Assembly (NCBI GenBank): GCA_044228875.1
Contig: JBGAUA010000001.1
Coordinates: 1 to 64,000, forward strand
Direction of reading: 5' to 3'
Source: Epilinea sp044228875
GTDB lineage: Bacteria; Chloroflexota; Anaerolineae; Epilineales; Epilineaceae
Length of the DNA stretch: 64,000 nt
Shown: piece by piece, positions 8,239 through 16,464 of the stretch
Layout of the letters: every line of letters begins with the position of its first letter
Position numbering within the stretch: position 1 is the first letter of the stretch
The notes under the pieces: model-generated
What the model saw: only the letters and a program-made list of their open reading frames with translations
Database searches by the model: none
Told to the model about the DNA's origin: nothing
Made by a program: the position numbers and the translations under genes

Positions 8239-9609
8239 CTACTTGGGCATGTCGCGCAGCGCCTGGTAGGCGGGGCGCTCCGTCCAGTCACCGCGGACCA
8301 GGCCGAAGGCGGCCTTCTCGTCGCCGTTTCCGGCCACCGGCGCGAAGTTGAGGTTCCAGACGAACATCGGCCCCACCCAGCCCCAGCTGCGGGCCAGGTT
8401 GAATGCATCTCGCAGGTACTGGGCCTGCTCGCCCTCGGTGTTCTGCGCGGCGTACTCGTAGCCGCCCGCCGGCCCGGTGCCCAGGTTTTCCACCGAGGCC
8501 CAGCCGAACTCGGTCACCCAGAGCTTCTTGCCGCCCTGACCGTAGCGGTTCATGACCCCGCGGTAGGCCTCCATGGTGCTGCGGAAGAAGAACGAGCGAT
8601 GGCCCTTGAACTGCGGCTCGGCCGGGTTGTTCCAACCCGCGTGGACGGTGGCCGGGTTGTTATAGCCGGACGGATGGGCGCCAATGCCGTTGGCACAGCC
8701 GCCGGAGCCGCTGGCAAACATCTGGCTGAGGTAGTTGACATCGTCGATGGCCCGGGAGCCGTCGTTCACACCCGTGGGCGTGAGCGCGCCGCTGATCACC
8801 ATGGCGCCCGGATCCGCGGCCTTGACGGCGCGGTAGCTGGCGCAGAGCAGCTGCGAGTAGCGGCCGGCCGAAAGCGGCTCGTTGCCCCATTCGTAATGCA
8901 GGTTCTGCTCGTTCCAGATCTCGTAGGCCTTGACGCGGCCGCGGAAATGGGCGGCCATGGCCGACATGAAGTCCGCCATGTCCTGCGGATTGGCCGGCGG
9001 GCCGGCCACCGAGCGATCGGTGTTGCCGGGACGGGCCCAGTCCGGGGCCTTCACCACGCTGAACATCACGTTGACGCCGGCGGCGTTGGCCTGGTTGACC
9101 AGATTCTCCAGACCGCTGAAATTCCGCTCGCCCTTGGCGCCCTCGTAGCGGAACCACTCGACCTGCTGCTTGACCCAGTTGAAGCGCATGCCCTTGATTC
9201 GCTCGACCACGCCCTGGTCGCCGTCCGGCGCATGCACCTGCACCCCGTAGCCGAAGCCGGCGGGCGCGCCGGCGGCAGACGGCGCGGCCGGCACGGCGGC
9301 TGCCGCGGCGCCACCGCCCTGCGGCGCCCCGGCGGCGGCCTTGGCGACCGGCGCGGCCGCCGCGACATTGGAGCAGCCCTTCGATCCGGGAATGGTCAGC
9401 TGCTTGCCAACCTCGATCACGTTCGGATTGCTGATGCCGTTGGCGGCAGCGATCTGCTGGTAGCCCACACCGCAGCGAGCGCCGATGGCGCCGAGGGTGT
9501 CGCCGGAGCGGACGGTGTAGGTGACCTGGGAGGGGGCGGCCGCTGCGCCGTTGGCGCTGATCAGGGCCGCGAAGAGCCCCAGAGCGGACATGGAACGAAG
9601 GCTTCGCAT
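8239..9609 (-). CDS. Secreted LysM protein with clan GH-A glycoside hydrolase domain
   Basis: A 456-residue exported protein. A signal peptide occupies residues 1-25. One LysM domain (about 29-74, with YTVRSGDTLGAIGARCGV) would bind peptidoglycan or another GlcNAc polymer. An Ala-rich linker (about 80-117) leads to a TIM-barrel hydrolase. IWNEQN carries the acid/base Glu234 and WVTEFGW the nucleophile Glu367, the paired glutamates of clan GH-A retaining enzymes (GH5/GH39-like). It probably cuts a beta-linked polysaccharide at the cell surface, but the substrate cannot be named. Its ATG has an AAAGGAGG box. A promoter about 200 bases upstream implies a long leader. Confidence 0.85.
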   Translation of the reverse strand: MRSLRSMSALGLFAALISANGAAAAPSQVTYTVRSGDTLGAIGARCGVGYQQIAAANGISNPNVIEVGKQLTIPGSKGCSNVAAAAPVAKAAAGAPQGGGAAAAAVPAAPSAAGAPAGFGYGVQVHAPDGDQGVVERIKGMRFNWVKQQVEWFRYEGAKGERNFSGLENLVNQANAAGVNVMFSVVKAPDWARPGNTDRSVAGPPANPQDMADFMSAMAAHFRGRVKAYEIWNEQNLHYEWGNEPLSAGRYSQLLCASYRAVKAADPGAMVISGALTPTGVNDGSRAIDDVNYLSQMFASGSGGCANGIGAHPSGYNNPATVHAGWNNPAEPQFKGHRSFFFRSTMEAYRGVMNRYGQGGKKLWVTEFGWASVENLGTGPAGGYEYAAQNTEGEQAQYLRDAFNLARSWGWVGPMFVWNLNFAPVAGNGDEKAAFGLVRGDWTERPAYQALRDMPK

Positions 9610-9808
9610 AAGAAACTAGTCCTCCTTTGCGTCTGCCATGGCGGCAGACTGGAGCCCTGTCCAGGCGCTGCTTCCCCCGCCTCAGGGGCGAACCCATCGG
9701 GTCGAGCGGGGTGGCGAGCGATCAGCGTGAGCGACAGACCAAGAACGGGACAGGGCCGGCGATGGATGGCGGGCCGTGCCGTCGGCATGACGGGAGGCCC
9801 GGTGCGGC

Positions 9809-9836
9809 ATTATACCGGAGCGGTCTGGACAGGCAA
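9809..9836 (-). promoter_or_regulatory. Promoter of the LysM-glycoside hydrolase gene
   Basis: On the minus strand, TTGCCT, 16 bases, then a perfect TATAAT. The transcript would start near 9802, about 190 bases upstream of the ATG. Confidence 0.6.
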
Positions 9837-9904
9837 AGGGGCCTCAGGACAGTGGCAGGGGCATCCGACCGCCGCCGACCGCCGCAGCCACCGCCGGGCA
9901 CGGC

Positions 9905-9933
9905 TTGTCGAGCCCGGGGGCCGCCCCTAGAAT
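9905..9933 (+). promoter_or_regulatory. Promoter of tRNA-Val
   Basis: TTGTCG, 17 bases, TAGAAT, ending ten bases before the mature tRNA. The glycosyltransferase 65 bases beyond the tRNA has no ribosome-binding site or clear promoter of its own and may be read from here. Confidence 0.55.
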
Positions 9934-9942
9934 AGCCGGAGC

Positions 9943-10016
9943 GGGCGGATAGCTCAGTTGGTCAGAGCACCTCGTTTACACCGAGGGGGTCGGGGGTTCG
10001 AGCCCCTCTCCGCCCA
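9943..10016 (+). tRNA. tRNA-Val (anticodon TAC)
   Basis: 74 bases folding into a full cloverleaf. The acceptor stem pairs GGGCGGA with TCCGCCC. The D arm contains AGCTCAGTTGGTCAGAGC. The anticodon stem pairs CCTCG with CGAGG around TTTACAC, and the T arm contains GGTTCGAGCC. The anticodon TAC reads GTA and, with wobble, other valine codons. Discriminator base is A; CCA is not encoded. Confidence 0.95.
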
Positions 10017-10081
10017 TCGACGGCGACCGGACCACACCACGAGCCTACCGCCGGCATCCCCACTGGGCCCCAACCATCGCC

Positions 10082-10870
10082 ATGACAGCCAGACCCAGCA
10101 TTTCGGCGGTCTTTCCCTGCTACAACGACGCGGGCACCATCCCCAGCATGGTGCTGCGCGTCATGTTGGTGCTGCGCGAGCTGACCGACGACTACGAGGT
10201 CATCGTCACCAACGACGGCAGCGCCGACCACGCGGGCGTCCTTCTGGACGAGCTGGCGCGGGTCTATCCGCGACTCAAGGTGATCCATCATCCGGTCAAC
10301 CAGGGCTACGGATGCGCCCTGCGCTCCGGGTTCGCGGCAGCCACCAAGGACCTGTTGTTCTACACGGACGGCGATGCCCAGTATGATCCCGACGAGTTGC
10401 GCTTGCTCTACCCCGAAATGCGTGACGGGGTGGACATCGTCAACGGCTACAAGATCAGCCGCAACGATCCCTGGCTCCGCATCGTGGTGGGCCGGGTCTA
10501 CCACCACCTGATGCGCTGGATGTTCGGCTACCCCATCCGGGATGTGGACTGCGATTTCCGCCTGATCCGGCGGCGCTGCTTCCAGGCCGTGAGCCTGGAG
10601 TCGCGCGACGGCACCCTGCCCCTGGAAATGGTCAAGAAGTTCACCGATGCGGGCTTCCGCTTCGTGGAAGTGCCGGTCCACCACTTCCACCGGGTGTACG
10701 GCCGTTCGCAGTTCTTCAACCTGCCGCGCCTGCTGCGGGTCGTCCGCGACATCCTGCGTCTGTGGTTGGCTCTGGTCTGGCGCAAGGAGCATCTGTCCGG
10801 GGCAATGCAACCCGCTGGCCTCGACATCGACGGGGGAGCGTTGGGCAACGTCGAGCGGCGCGAGCCTTGA
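10082..10870 (+). CDS. Glycosyltransferase family 2 (dolichyl-phosphate-mannose-synthase-like)
   Basis: A 262-residue GT-A enzyme. SISAVFPCYNDAGTIPSMV opens the fold, followed by VIVTNDGSAD, which binds the nucleotide. FYTDGDAQYDPDEL holds the DxD metal-binding site, and DVDCDFRLIRRRCF resembles the acceptor-site region of DPM1/GtrB-type enzymes. There is no C-terminal membrane anchor. Members transfer a sugar from a nucleotide donor to polyprenyl phosphate, supplying the GT39-type membrane transferases that are abundant in this window; that link is inference. No ribosome-binding site precedes the ATG, which lies 65 bases after tRNA-Val. Confidence 0.85.
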   Translation: MTARPSISAVFPCYNDAGTIPSMVLRVMLVLRELTDDYEVIVTNDGSADHAGVLLDELARVYPRLKVIHHPVNQGYGCALRSGFAAATKDLLFYTDGDAQYDPDELRLLYPEMRDGVDIVNGYKISRNDPWLRIVVGRVYHHLMRWMFGYPIRDVDCDFRLIRRRCFQAVSLESRDGTLPLEMVKKFTDAGFRFVEVPVHHFHRVYGRSQFFNLPRLLRVVRDILRLWLALVWRKEHLSGAMQPAGLDIDGGALGNVERREP

Positions 10871-11176
10871 CCTCGGAAGCAGAATCGCCCCGCCTCCGAG
10901 CACAAGGCCTGTTGCCTTTCCCTGTCAGCGGGTGTTAGAATGGTGATAGACCGTTCGGAAGCCTGCCCCCTTGCTTGCCGTGAAACAAGGCCGGCAGCGG
11001 GGGGGTTTCGAGGTTCCCCACACCGCTTGCGGGTCGCCGCAACACCTGACTCATGCGTCCGCCGGGTTGAAACAGGCGGGCTGAGTCTCTGGTCGAGCCC
11101 TCCTGCACGGCAATCCCCGCCGTGCAGTGGTTGACGTTCGGACGCTCACCCGAGTTCACCGAATAGGAGCCCCTCG
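10871..11176. other. Intergenic region: promoter and leader of the metzincin gene
   Basis: It contains a promoter (10912-10941) and a predicted leader of about 230 bases. A perfect 9-bp hairpin lies at 11103-11127 (CTGCACGGC arms, 7-base loop). No known riboswitch core is recognised. A 64-codon ORF starting inside the -10 box has no ribosome-binding site and unlikely composition, so I do not call it. Confidence 0.45.
10912..10941 (+). promoter_or_regulatory. Promoter of the metzincin operon
   Basis: TTGCCT, 18 bases, TAGAAT, with TG one base upstream of the -10 box (extended -10). It lies about 235 bases before the metzincin ATG. Confidence 0.5.
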
Positions 11177-11749
11177 ATGACGTTCCCTCGTTACGCCCCT
11201 TGGCGCGCTTTCGCGCTCCTGGGCCTGTTGCTGGTCACGGTGCCGACCGCGCATGCCTGGACCGGCATGGGCCCGAAGTGGCCGACCAACACCAACAGGT
11301 ACGACAAGAGCGGACTGCCCAGCAACTGGCAGTCGGTGGCCGACTTCAGCGCCCTGCAATGGACCAATGTGAGCCCATCTCCGTTCACCTGGGTCAGCGA
11401 CAACAGCAGCACCAACGACCTGACCCGGGGCAACATCGACGGCCGCGGGCGAACACTGGCCACCACGACCATCTACTACTCCGGCAGCCGTATCACCCGC
11501 TTCGTCATGAAGTTCGACACCTCGGAGAACTGGTACGTCGGCTCCGGATCGCCATCCAGCGGCCAGGTCGACGCCCAGTCGGTGGGAACACACGAGTTCG
11601 GTCACGCCCATGGCCAGGGTCACTCCCAGTCCCAGTACTGCAGCGGTTCCGGAAGCGCTACCATGTGCCCCTACTACACCATGGGGAGCACATGGGCCCG
11701 CTCGCTGGAAACCGATGACCGCAACGGCATCAACACGCTGTATCCCTGA
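11177..11749 (+). CDS. Secreted matrixin-like metalloprotease (metzincin)
   Basis: A 190-residue protein with a signal peptide cut near residue 27 (TAHA before WTG). The zinc site is HEFGHAHGQGH, with His139, His143 and His149 as ligands and Glu140 as the base, the full metzincin HExxHxxGxxH. The Met-turn is CPYYTMGS with Met169. The catalytic domain starts almost at the mature N-terminus, so there is no cysteine-switch propeptide and activity is not latent by that route. YVGSGSPSSGQVDAQSVGTH leads into the active helix as in M10/M57 peptidases. A 213-residue companion gene begins 38 bases later, so both are likely cotranscribed. Substrate unknown. Confidence 0.85.
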   Translation: MTFPRYAPWRAFALLGLLLVTVPTAHAWTGMGPKWPTNTNRYDKSGLPSNWQSVADFSALQWTNVSPSPFTWVSDNSSTNDLTRGNIDGRGRTLATTTIYYSGSRITRFVMKFDTSENWYVGSGSPSSGQVDAQSVGTHEFGHAHGQGHSQSQYCSGSGSATMCPYYTMGSTWARSLETDDRNGINTLYP

Positions 11750-11787
11750 CAGCCATGCGTGACCAGAGCAGACAAGGAGCCAACACT

Positions 11788-12429
11788 ATGAAGACAATGG
11801 CGCTCATCGCCGCCGTGGCCGTCCTGGGCTTCGCCGCCTGGTACCGCACGGATTCCGAGCCCCAGGCCCTGGTGCATCTCATGTACCAGAGCCAGACCTT
11901 CCCGCAGATGGCCGTCGGGGCCAACGCCATCCTGGCCGGTCAGGTGGTGGCCGTCGGCGGCACCCGCTGGAACCAGGACGACGGCAGCTTCTGGGACCGC
12001 GAAACGGCTGACGGTCAGTCCGACACCGCCCTGCCATACTACGAGATCACCCTGCGCGTTGACGATCCCATCGTGGACACGACCACCCAGGGCATCGCCG
12101 CCGGGCGCGACGTGGTGCTGACCGTCGTCGGCATGAACCCGCGGGACGAGGAGGCGATCACCGAGCAACTGGGCATCGGCTCCGGCGACCATGGGCCGGA
12201 GGGCCTGCGCGAGGGCCGACGGGTCGTCGTCTTCGCCCAGAACACCGAGATGGCATGGCGCGACGGAACGAAGCCGATCCTGCAGCTCATGGGCCATCCA
12301 GAGCAGGCCTACTTCACCACCGTTGCCGACGGCCGCTTCGAAAGCCACGCCCAAGAGGCTCCGTCCGGTAGTCTGGCGGCGTTGAAGGACCAGGTCCTGG
12401 CGCTGCGCGCCGGCCAAGCCACCGAGTAG
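11788..12429 (+). CDS. Exported hypothetical protein, companion of the metzincin
   Basis: A 213-residue protein with an N-terminal hydrophobic segment (residues 4-15) acting as signal or anchor. The rest looks like a beta-rich domain: AILAGQVVAVGGTRW, a strand YYEITLRVDDPIVDT, VVLTVVGMNPRDEE and VVVFAQNTEMAWRDG. This pattern recalls small secreted OB-like or Ig-like domains, but I do not recognise a named family. I chose the ATG with AAGGAG eight bases upstream over an in-frame ATG 33 bases earlier. It sits 38 bases behind the metzincin and could be its inhibitor, chaperone or substrate; this is conjecture. Confidence 0.65.
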   Translation: MKTMALIAAVAVLGFAAWYRTDSEPQALVHLMYQSQTFPQMAVGANAILAGQVVAVGGTRWNQDDGSFWDRETADGQSDTALPYYEITLRVDDPIVDTTTQGIAAGRDVVLTVVGMNPRDEEAITEQLGIGSGDHGPEGLREGRRVVVFAQNTEMAWRDGTKPILQLMGHPEQAYFTTVADGRFESHAQEAPSGSLAALKDQVLALRAGQATE

Positions 12430-12493
12430 CACTCTCACTCGAGCCGCCGGCCCCTTCACGGGTCGGCCAGGGCGGCAGCAACACCGACAACGC

Positions 12494-12521
12494 GAAGGGG
12501 CGCCCGAAGGGGCGCCCCTTC
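12494..12521 (+). terminator. GC-rich hairpin between the metzincin operon and the subtilase
   Basis: A perfect 11-bp stem (GAAGGGGCGCC with its complement) and a 6-base loop, about 65 bases after the companion-gene stop. It is followed by TTGG rather than a U run, so termination efficiency is uncertain. Confidence 0.5.
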
Positions 12522-12661
12522 TTGGTGGATCTGTGATAGCATCCGCCAGGCAGCGACCTGTCCCGTTCCCGGCGCCGGGATCGTTGCATGGTCGGTCTTG
12601 GACAGGTCGGTCACGCGCCCGGCGGCCGTCATCCGCCGCCAACCATCCCAGGAGCATCGCC

Positions 12662-15600
12662 ATGTTCAGCCTGCCCCGTTTCTCGCGCGCCACCTTGGCG
12701 GCCTGCGGCCTGCTGCTCGCCCCCATGCTGCCGTCCGCCGGCGCGGCCCCCCAGTGGCAGCCCCAGGAGCCGGACCGTCGCTACCTGGTGGAGCTCATGG
12801 CCGATCCGTTGGCCACCTACGACGGCCATCTGCCCGACTTGAACGCTACGGACCCCAACACCGTCGCCCGCCAGGTGCTGCGGCGGGAGTTGGCGGCGGC
12901 GCGCGGCGTGTCGCCGGCAGCGGTCACGGAGCGGGATCTGCCCAAAGTCTTCGGGGCGGCCCGGCTGGAGGTCGGCTCGCCGGCCGCGCGGGCCTACGCC
13001 GGCTACCTGCGCAACCAGCAGGACGCGTTGATGGGCCGCATCCAGCGCCTTGCGCCGGGGGCCCGGGCGTTGATGCATTATGCGGTCGTCTTCAACGGCA
13101 TGACCGTGCGGATGACGCCCTACCAGGCGTCGCTGGCCCGGCGGCTGCCCGGCGTGCGCCAGGTGACGGAAGAAGAACCCGTGGAGCTCTTCATGGACAC
13201 GGCGGCGGAGCGCATGGAACTGCCCGGCGCCTGGTCGGACCCGCGCGTCGGCGGCCGCGCCGATGCGGGCAAGGGCATCCGCGTCGGCATCATCGACGCC
13301 GGCGTCGCCGGCGACCATCCCATGTTCGACGATACCGGCTTCCAAGCCCCGTCGGGCTTCCCAAAGGCCACGCGGCGGGTGGGCGACCGGGTCGACGACC
13401 TGTCGGCGGGGGCCGACACGATGGTCAACAACAAGGTCATCGTCTCCCGGGTCTACGTCAACCCGGAGATCGCGCGTCAGCCCGGCGGCGATCAGATCAC
13501 GCCATATCCCGGCAACACCCACGGCACGCATGTCGCCGGCATCGCCGCCGGGAACGTCGTGCAGGGCGGCCCCAACGAGATGGGCTGGGGGGAGCTGAGC
13601 TTCTCCGGTGTGGCCCCCGGCGCCTACATCATGGCCTATCGCTTCGACTACTCCTACACGCCGGAGATCCTCCAAGCCATCGAGGACGCCGTGGCGGACA
13701 AGGCGGACGTGATCAACAACAGCTGGGGCACGGCCCTCATGCACACCCTGCAACCGGATCAGCATCCCATCGCCCGGGGCTTCAAGGCCGCCGTGGCGGC
13801 CAACGTGGTGGTGGTGGCCGCGGGCGGCAATGCCGGCGCGGTGGGCGAAGCCTCTCTGGGCGGGCCGCACCAGATGATCCCCGAGGTCATCACCGTCAGC
13901 AACAGCGAGCATGGACGGCGCTTCGCGTACAACCTCGAAGCGTCCGGCCCTTCCCTGGACGAAGGTCTGGAGTTCATCGACGGCGGCCAGCTCTTCGCCA
14001 CCGGCGACTCGCCCTGGTCGCGGATCACGGGAGCAGCCTACGCCAAGGAGATCTGCGGCGATACGGCCAACACCGGCGCCCGCGACAAAGTGGCCTACCT
14101 CGACTACGCGGTCACCTGCACCAAGCCGGTGGTCAACGTGCCGGCAAACCTGGCCCAGTACATCCCCGCCTTCGTCCAGCAGCTCGTGGGCGCAAGACAG
14201 GCCGGAGCCAAGGCAGCCGTGGTCTACGTAAAGGATCCGGGCAAGTACGACGCCAACCAGGTGGCCTTGTTCAACCTGGTCAAGCAGATCTTCCGGGCCC
14301 AGCTGCCGGACCAGCTCTACAACCTTCCTCCCACCTTGGTGGTGCTCAACAAGGAGACCGGCGATCTCGCCACATGGCTGGACGCGCGCAACCAGGTGGA
14401 CCTCACGGTCTCCATCACCCCACAGCGCACCATCGACCAGCGGCGCGCCAACCTGGGCGCCGACAGCACGGCCCAGGGGCCGGCGCCCCAGGGTTCTGTG
14501 ATGAAGCCGGACATCTCGGCGCCGGGCACCGACATCCTGTCCGCGGTCATCGGCGGGGGCTACGCCGAACTGACCGGCACCAGCATGGCCAGCCCGGCCA
14601 TCGCCGGCTGCGTGGCCGTGCTGCGTCAGGCCTTCCCCAACATGAGCCCGGCGGACGTCAAGGCCGCGCTCATGAACACCGCCGACCCTGTGGTTGCCAA
14701 CCCCGCCAACCCCAGCAGTCCAGCACCGGCGACCATGCAGGGGGCGGGGCGGGTCAACCTGGCGCGGGCGATGGATCCAGGGCTGCTGGTGACGCCGCCC
14801 GGCCTGGAGCTGGGCATGGGCTACGGCAGGGTGGTGACCTTCACCCTGCGCCTGCGCGATGCGCGTAGGCAGCCGGACGGACCGGTCACCTATCAGCTGC
14901 TGCACCAGCCGCACCCCCGCAACGTGGACCTGACACCGCAGATGCCCACGGAGGTCACGGTCCCCGCCGGCGGCGAAGCCAAGGTGACGGTGGGCTTCGA
15001 CTTCAACACGCTCCCGTTCGACGCGCCGGATTACTACGACGGGCGCATCCTCTTCCAGGGCCCTCGTCACGCGGTGCGGGTCACCTATTCCGGCCGGCTG
15101 CTGGAGGAGGCCAAGGACGTCCTGGTCATCAACGCGCGGCGCGGCTTCACCACCAACGGCAACCAGGTCGTCTTCACCGAGACCACGGACTATCGCCAGC
15201 ATTGGGAAAAGGCCCTGCAGCAGGCAGAGCTGACCTACGACGTCTGGGACATCGGCGAGGGCGGCCGCACCCGCATGCCCACCCTCAGCACCCTCGAGCG
15301 CTACCGGATGGTCATCCTGGCCGGCGGCGACTCGAACGTGCCTCTGGAAGTCTACGACAACGGCCGCAGCGCCATGAGCGGCCTGGCCAACTACCTCCAG
15401 GGAGGCGGCGCCATGCTGGCCAGCGGCGCCTACTTCCCGGACAGCATCCGCTTCAACAACAACCAGAACTCCGGCAGCACGCACATGTTGAAGCGCTACT
15501 TCGGCGGCTTCGAGCTGACGGAGGATGACGTGGAGCTGCCGGGCGGTTTCAAGTCGGTGGCGGTCTTCAGCAAGCCGGTGCAGCTGAACACGGGCAGCGA

Positions 15601-16351
15601 TCCGGATGCGGCCGCCAACGCCTACGCCATCGACCTGGGCGAGCCCTTGGACACGGTGGACAGCGCTCCGCGCGCCCAGGGCCAGCCACCGGCCCCGGAC
15701 TACTCCTGGAGCCATCTGGCCGTTCAACAGCTCTTCCCGTACATCCACACCGTCATGGAGACCGAGGACGGCGCCACGGTGATGACCGGCGTCAGCGGCG
15801 ATCCCAGCCTCGAGAAGCCCGTGCATGGCCGCGACCAGGGCGTCACCTGGCGGGCCCTCTTCGCCGGCTTTCCCGTGGAGGCCGTCAGCGGCGACCGCAC
15901 CCACCTCACCCGGGTGGAGTTGCTGACGGAGGCCTTCGAATGGCTGACCGAGCCGGAGCCGCGCGCCATCCGCATCGCCGCACCCGACGGACAGGCCCCC
16001 GCCCGGGAGATCCGCCTCCAGGCGCAAGCGGATCTGCCCATCGGGCACAGCGGCGTGGCCGGCTGGCGCTGGGACGCCGGCGACGGCAAGGGCATCCAGT
16101 CCACCACCCGACCGGAGCTTCGCGTCACCTATCCGCGCGCCGGCAAGGTGACCATCCGCGTGGAGCTGACCAGCAAGATCGGTCACCGCTACGTGGAAAC
16201 CGTGGAGCTGGATGTGGGCGGCGGCGGCATCACGCCCCGCCGAAGCCCCACCCCGGGCGGCGCGCCGGCCACCGCCACGCCGAAACCGGGCGGTCATGAC
16301 GAAGCGCGGGTCTACCTGCCGCTGGCCTCGATGAACGACACGATTCGGTAG
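12662..16351 (+). CDS. Large secreted subtilisin-like serine protease (S8)
   Basis: A 1,229-residue exported protease. A signal peptide (1-28) is followed by an I9-like propeptide, where LMHYAVVFNGMTVRMTPYQA resembles its core. The catalytic triad is complete: Asp212 in VGIIDAGVAGDHP, His287 in HGTHVAG and Ser641 in GTSMASP. A protease-associated-type insert lies between His and Ser. After the catalytic domain come Ig-like beta regions, a segment resembling a class-I glutamine-amidotransferase fold (FTETTDYRQHWEKALQQAEL, MVILAGGDSN), and a PKD-like domain (GHSGVAGWRWDAGDGKG). The C-terminus is a Thr/Pro linker ending VYLPLASMNDTIR. An AGGAG box precedes the chosen ATG. It probably degrades external protein. 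Confidence 0.88.
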   Translation: MFSLPRFSRATLAACGLLLAPMLPSAGAAPQWQPQEPDRRYLVELMADPLATYDGHLPDLNATDPNTVARQVLRRELAAARGVSPAAVTERDLPKVFGAARLEVGSPAARAYAGYLRNQQDALMGRIQRLAPGARALMHYAVVFNGMTVRMTPYQASLARRLPGVRQVTEEEPVELFMDTAAERMELPGAWSDPRVGGRADAGKGIRVGIIDAGVAGDHPMFDDTGFQAPSGFPKATRRVGDRVDDLSAGADTMVNNKVIVSRVYVNPEIARQPGGDQITPYPGNTHGTHVAGIAAGNVVQGGPNEMGWGELSFSGVAPGAYIMAYRFDYSYTPEILQAIEDAVADKADVINNSWGTALMHTLQPDQHPIARGFKAAVAANVVVVAAGGNAGAVGEASLGGPHQMIPEVITVSNSEHGRRFAYNLEASGPSLDEGLEFIDGGQLFATGDSPWSRITGAAYAKEICGDTANTGARDKVAYLDYAVTCTKPVVNVPANLAQYIPAFVQQLVGARQAGAKAAVVYVKDPGKYDANQVALFNLVKQIFRAQLPDQLYNLPPTLVVLNKETGDLATWLDARNQVDLTVSITPQRTIDQRRANLGADSTAQGPAPQGSVMKPDISAPGTDILSAVIGGGYAELTGTSMASPAIAGCVAVLRQAFPNMSPADVKAALMNTADPVVANPANPSSPAPATMQGAGRVNLARAMDPGLLVTPPGLELGMGYGRVVTFTLRLRDARRQPDGPVTYQLLHQPHPRNVDLTPQMPTEVTVPAGGEAKVTVGFDFNTLPFDAPDYYDGRILFQGPRHAVRVTYSGRLLEEAKDVLVINARRGFTTNGNQVVFTETTDYRQHWEKALQQAELTYDVWDIGEGGRTRMPTLSTLERYRMVILAGGDSNVPLEVYDNGRSAMSGLANYLQGGGAMLASGAYFPDSIRFNNNQNSGSTHMLKRYFGGFELTEDDVELPGGFKSVAVFSKPVQLNTGSDPDAAANAYAIDLGEPLDTVDSAPRAQGQPPAPDYSWSHLAVQQLFPYIHTVMETEDGATVMTGVSGDPSLEKPVHGRDQGVTWRALFAGFPVEAVSGDRTHLTRVELLTEAFEWLTEPEPRAIRIAAPDGQAPAREIRLQAQADLPIGHSGVAGWRWDAGDGKGIQSTTRPELRVTYPRAGKVTIRVELTSKIGHRYVETVELDVGGGGITPRRSPTPGGAPATATPKPGGHDEARVYLPLASMNDTIR

Positions 16352-16376
16352 TCGAGGGCAGCGGTTCACCGCCGAC

Positions 16377-16432
16377 CAGGCGGGTATCCCCGGGGACATG
16401 GCCGGCAGGTCCCCGACGAGGATACCCGCCTG
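16377..16432. terminator. Bidirectional terminator between the subtilase and plsC
   Basis: A perfect 13-bp outer stem (CAGGCGGGTATCC and its complement) encloses a second 6-bp stem (GGGGAC at 16392-16397 with GTCCCC at 16409-16414). It is placed midway between two convergent genes. The plus-strand exit is CTTCGTCT, moderately U-rich. Confidence 0.65.
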
Positions 16433-16464
16433 CTTCGTCTGGGCACTGGATCGCCCGTCTCTGT

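Larger units (their letters stand above)
9610..9942. other. Intergenic region with a long structured leader for the LysM hydrolase
   Basis: The minus-strand promoter at 9809-9836 predicts a 5' leader of about 190 bases. The leader contains a 7-bp hairpin at 9631-9649 (GTCTGCC arms, 5-base loop) directly before the ribosome-binding site, and other GC-rich pairings. I compared it by eye with the c-di-AMP (ydaO) and c-di-GMP-I aptamers, which often precede wall hydrolases, and did not find their conserved cores. From 9905 the plus-strand tRNA promoter begins. No protein gene is seen. Confidence 0.45.

Noticed and set aside
9610..9802. c-di-AMP (ydaO) or c-di-GMP-I riboswitch before the LysM hydrolase
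   Set aside because: A GACGCAAAG string and GGGGGA runs resemble parts of these aptamers, but the remaining conserved blocks and pairings are missing.
10940..11134. A 64-codon ORF in the metzincin leader
   Set aside because: Its ATG lies within the promoter -10 box, so it would not be on the transcript, and it has no ribosome-binding site.
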